DNA of 64,000 nucleotides from contig NZ_JBQHVU010000013.1 in assembly GCF_052064335.1 (NCBI RefSeq), forward strand, positions 1-64,000, given 5' to 3'. This document shows positions 61,977-64,000 of this stretch, in pieces. This DNA is from Weimeria sp002480925 (GTDB lineage: Bacteria; Bacillota; Clostridia; Lachnospirales; Lachnospiraceae). Position numbers and translations under genes: made by a program. Below the pieces are notes generated by a model that saw nothing but the letters and a program-made list of their open reading frames with translations, was not told the DNA's origin and did not search any database. Position 1 is the stretch's first letter; every line of letters begins with the position of its first letter.

Positions 61977-62933
61977 TCAAGCCTCCCTACTCACATAATT
62001 ATTCCGCCTATCGTTAAGCAAAGAGATGAGCATCAAACTATTGAAATTTTTTCCATAAAGAATAGATTCTTTCATTGCATCCTCAGCTACAATCGTTAAC
62101 TCTGCCTGACTCAATCCCCGAGCAGCTTCAATAACCTCTTTACTGCAAATGCTTCCGTCCTGGTACCCTTCAAGTTTATAATCAAAAAGCTGCTTAATTT
62201 GTGCATCGTTCGGCAACTCATAATGTATTACATCATCAAATCGCCTAAACAAAGCCTTATCCAGCATCTTTGGATTATTCGTAGCCGCAATGATTATGCT
62301 ATCAGAAACATCATTTTCAATAAACTGAAGAAACGAATTAAGAATTCTTCTCATTTCTCCTACTTCATTATCCATTAAACGGTCTGCTCCAATGGCATCA
62401 AATTCATCAAAAAGATAAACCCCAGCAGACGTATCCATGCTATCGAATATTTGGCGAAGTCGGCTGCTGGTTTCTCCCATAAATTTAGTTACCAGTTTAT
62501 CCATTTGAACAGTATACAAAGGCAACTGTAACTCAGAAGCAATAATGGAAGCTGTCATAGTTTTTCCAGTTCCCGGAGCTCCCTCAAGAAGAATTTTCCT
62601 TCTATTTGATAAGCCGCTTTTGTAAAGCTTGTTTCTATTACGATATTCTAGCAGAATCCTTTCTATTTTTGAATGAACCGAGTCATCCGTGAATAATTCT
62701 GTAAGTTCTACTGATGGCATCGACATCTGCAACATGGGGTTGGAATTTTGCATTTTGAAAATTGTGGCACTCTTCCCAATTGAAGATGCATCTTTCTTTA
62801 ATTCCTGCGCAAAACTGCCATGTCCCAACTTGGCTTCGTGAGCCACAATCTGTAGTACAACAGTCTTAAATTTTTGATCATCATGCTGACTATATGCCTT
62901 TACAAGGCTACGAATTTGATCAGCTGTTGCCAT
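61977..62933 (-). CDS. AAA ATPase, partner of S8 peptidase
   Basis: 318 residues. The helical N-terminus (MATADQIRSLVKAYSQHDDQ, then VAHEAKLGHG-like sequence) is typical of ATPases encoded next to subtilisin-like proteases. Walker A GAPGTGKT is at 118-125, Walker B YLFDEFDAIG at about 173-182, and an RRFDD arginine region near 220. All motifs are intact, unlike the adjacent protease. Such two-gene modules occur sporadically in bacteria and are suspected to act in defence or stress; I cannot name this one. Confidence 0.88.
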   Translation of the reverse strand: MATADQIRSLVKAYSQHDDQKFKTVVLQIVAHEAKLGHGSFAQELKKDASSIGKSATIFKMQNSNPMLQMSMPSVELTELFTDDSVHSKIERILLEYRNRNKLYKSGLSNRRKILLEGAPGTGKTMTASIIASELQLPLYTVQMDKLVTKFMGETSSRLRQIFDSMDTSAGVYLFDEFDAIGADRLMDNEVGEMRRILNSFLQFIENDVSDSIIIAATNNPKMLDKALFRRFDDVIHYELPNDAQIKQLFDYKLEGYQDGSICSKEVIEAARGLSQAELTIVAEDAMKESILYGKNFNSLMLISLLNDRRNNYVSREA

Positions 62934-62971
62934 TCAGACGCACCTCCTTCCACCTCTGACATTATATTTTT

Positions 62972-63000
62972 ATTCTACCATCAGGCTGGGCCTCTGTCAA
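62972..63000 (-). promoter_or_regulatory. Promoter of the AAA/S8 module
   Basis: TTGACA (62995-63000), a 17-base spacer and TAGAAT (62972-62977) on the minus strand, 38 bases before the ATPase ATG. A GGAGGTGC ribosome site follows. The strong promoter suggests the module is or was transcribed on its own. Confidence 0.7.
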
Positions 63001-63047
63001 TTTCTCCTCTTGACAAAAATGAAATATTCTCCTTCAAGTAAAAAGGT

Positions 63048-63677
63048 CTAATGCTTTTTTCTTATCGAAAGCGTCATTTCCAGCAGGTTTACTATCGCCG
63101 TCCCGCAGAATGCCCCGAACACGTCAAGCCAGACATCTGCTATCTGAGGGCCTCTTCCGCTGAAGATCTGGATGGTCTCATCGATGAAGGCGACATAAAA
63201 TGCGAATCTCACAGAAGTCAGCACCCTGCAGTGCAACAGGCGAGAAATCCTCCATATGGTACTATCATTTTGTGCAGATGATGCTGTCGTACATTCTGAC
63301 GCAGCATCCGAGGTCATCAAAGGCCCTGCAACTCTGCCACAAGTCTTCATAGTAGCAGCGGTTGAATCAGAGTATCTGATGTACTGATACAGCAGCAGCT
63401 CTATCCCTAGTATGAAATACTCGCTAAAATGCGCCAATTTTCTTACCAGATGGTCTGTCACACCATTCTTCCCAAAGATCAATGACAATAGCGGATAGAG
63501 GACCTTCAGAAAAAAACCGCTCTCATCGGCCGAGGTATGTCTGGGTACCATTGAATGACCCCAGATAAAAGCCAGGGTAATAATAATGATGATTGCTATG
63601 AGTTTTCGTTTAATAATGTTGTGGTCAAGCATTTTTCTAACAAATATGGCTAAAATATTGTTCTTAAACAGATACAT
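63048..63677 (-). CDS. VanZ-like membrane protein
   Basis: About 209 residues. A first hydrophobic helix (LIAIIIIITLAFIWGHSM), then RKLAHFSEYFILGIELLLY and FIDETIQIFSGRGPQIADVWLDVFGAFCG are the VanZ family pattern. A polar stretch of about 45 residues (YSDSTAATMKTCGR and onward) separates the second and third helices, longer than usual. VanZ-like proteins are common near polysaccharide loci; no glycopeptide-resistance genes are present. The start is uncertain: ATG 63677 has no clear ribosome site, and ATG 63632 is an alternative. Confidence 0.75.
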   Translation of the reverse strand: MYLFKNNILAIFVRKMLDHNIIKRKLIAIIIIITLAFIWGHSMVPRHTSADESGFFLKVLYPLLSLIFGKNGVTDHLVRKLAHFSEYFILGIELLLYQYIRYSDSTAATMKTCGRVAGPLMTSDAASECTTASSAQNDSTIWRISRLLHCRVLTSVRFAFYVAFIDETIQIFSGRGPQIADVWLDVFGAFCGTAIVNLLEMTLSIRKKH

Positions 63678-63736
63678 CAAATACTCTGTCTAAAAGCTTT
63701 AAATCTTTTAAGCTCATTGATTCCTTCCCTGGATTC

Positions 63737-63814
63737 TAGTCGTGGCACGACGTATGTCAAGGGAGCTTTGCTCCATTTCATGGAAACCCTTGACATGCAT
63801 CGCTTCCACGACTA
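63737..63814. repeat. 78-nt structured inverted repeat
   Basis: Outer arms TAGTCGTGG (63737-63745) and CCACGACTA (63806-63814) enclose inner arms ATGTCAAGGG (63754-63763) and CCCTTGACAT (63787-63796). The centre holds two small hairpins: GGAGC with GCTCC (63762-63774) and TCCAT with ATGGA (63772-63784). It lies between the VanZ-like gene and the edge gene and encodes no protein. Confidence 0.75.
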
Positions 63815-63838
63815 TCAGACACTTAACTCTGTTCCGCG

Positions 63839-64000
63839 TCAGTCATTATCTTCCCTTCCTATCTCCCAGTGGCCGCTATATCCTCTGCCTATATAGTGTA
63901 CATCATTCATATCCTTTATTTTTCGTCCTACCGTCTTTTCACTTATTCCCAGTATCTCAGCTATCCTCTTCCTTGTAATCTTATTATCCTTTTGGATAAG
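63839..64000 (-). CDS. C-terminal end of a helix-turn-helix protein (partial)
   Basis: The frame read leftward from 64000 is open for 53 codons and stops at 63839-63841. The peptide contains ITRKRIAEILGISEKTVGRK, a clear helix-turn-helix, and ends VHYIGRGYSGHWEIGRE. This tail is typical of winged-helix domains closing AlbA_2/Schlafen-type putative transcription regulators. The start is beyond the window. Confidence 0.65.
   Translation of the reverse strand, partial: LIQKDNKITRKRIAEILGISEKTVGRKIKDMNDVHYIGRGYSGHWEIGREDND

Noticed and set aside
60799..62933. Intact two-gene defence system
   Set aside because: The protease lacks His and Ser motifs and has two frame changes, so the module cannot work as written.
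63048..63677. Glycopeptide resistance from VanZ
   Set aside because: No vanA/H/X/R/S genes are present; VanZ-like proteins are widespread in Bacillota without resistance.

Overview
The window looks like a chromosomal stretch of an anaerobic Bacillota bacterium, most likely Lachnospiraceae. The basis is gene content and order: rpsP-khpA-rimM-trmD-rplS, DUF512-der-plsY-gpsA, a CIRCE-controlled groESL, a sodium-pump decarboxylase operon, CheV, and small proteins I associate with that family. This is recognition from memory, not a database search. Almost every gene is on the minus strand. The only plus-strand genes are a J-domain protein (38314-39684) and a Na/Pi cotransporter (50893-52743). No gene-free stretch exceeds about 230 bases. 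I see no tRNA or rRNA gene, CRISPR array, intact insertion sequence or sporulation gene.

Layout from the left. Positions 1-218 hold two consensus promoters and a hairpin firing leftward out of the window, as upstream of an rRNA or tRNA operon. 219-7371 carries radA, a small conserved protein, clpC, a membrane-anchored surface protein, a zinc-ribbon membrane protein and a condensation/acyltransferase-like protein. 7447-13668 has a FliD-like orphan, ung, hisF, hisH, an acidic one-pass membrane protein, cheV and a lipoprotein. 13746-17657 is a two-component operon with an L,D-transpeptidase gene between regulator and kinase. 17807-22921 is a Na+-translocating decarboxylase operon with two carboxyltransferase subunits.

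23039-38177 is a dense housekeeping block of about twenty genes, many overlapping by 1-4 bases: scpB, scpA, dut, gpsA, plsY, der, DUF512, yraN, ylqH-like, ylqG-like, rnhB, lepB, rbgA, lepB, rplS, trmD, rimM, khpA, rpsP, ffh, ylxM. It starts at a perfect consensus promoter so close to ylxM that the message is probably leaderless, and it is broken by a strong terminator after rplS. recX-recA follow, with a LexA-like box inside the recA promoter. Then come prfC, an HD-GYP protein, a nicotinate phosphoribosyltransferase, a TIM-barrel protein, groEL-groES, a nitrilase-HD fusion and a FlK-type thioesterase. The Na/Pi cotransporter is preceded by 11-bp-periodic PhoP-box-like repeats. 52773-58359 holds trpS, pulA, a small ORF, efp, nrdR and ychF.

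The right end (58433-64000) is accessory. It contains a Wzz-like protein fused to a degenerate tyrosine-kinase-like domain, a pilin-like membrane protein, a decayed S8 protease gene beside an intact AAA ATPase, a VanZ-like protein, a 78-nt structured inverted repeat, and the C-terminal end of a helix-turn-helix protein cut by the window edge. The least ordinary items are the S8/AAA remnant, the nitrilase-HD fusion lacking the catalytic lysine, the dual-carboxyltransferase sodium pump, and several readable control sites. I found no clear-cut new system, and I mark which points are inference.
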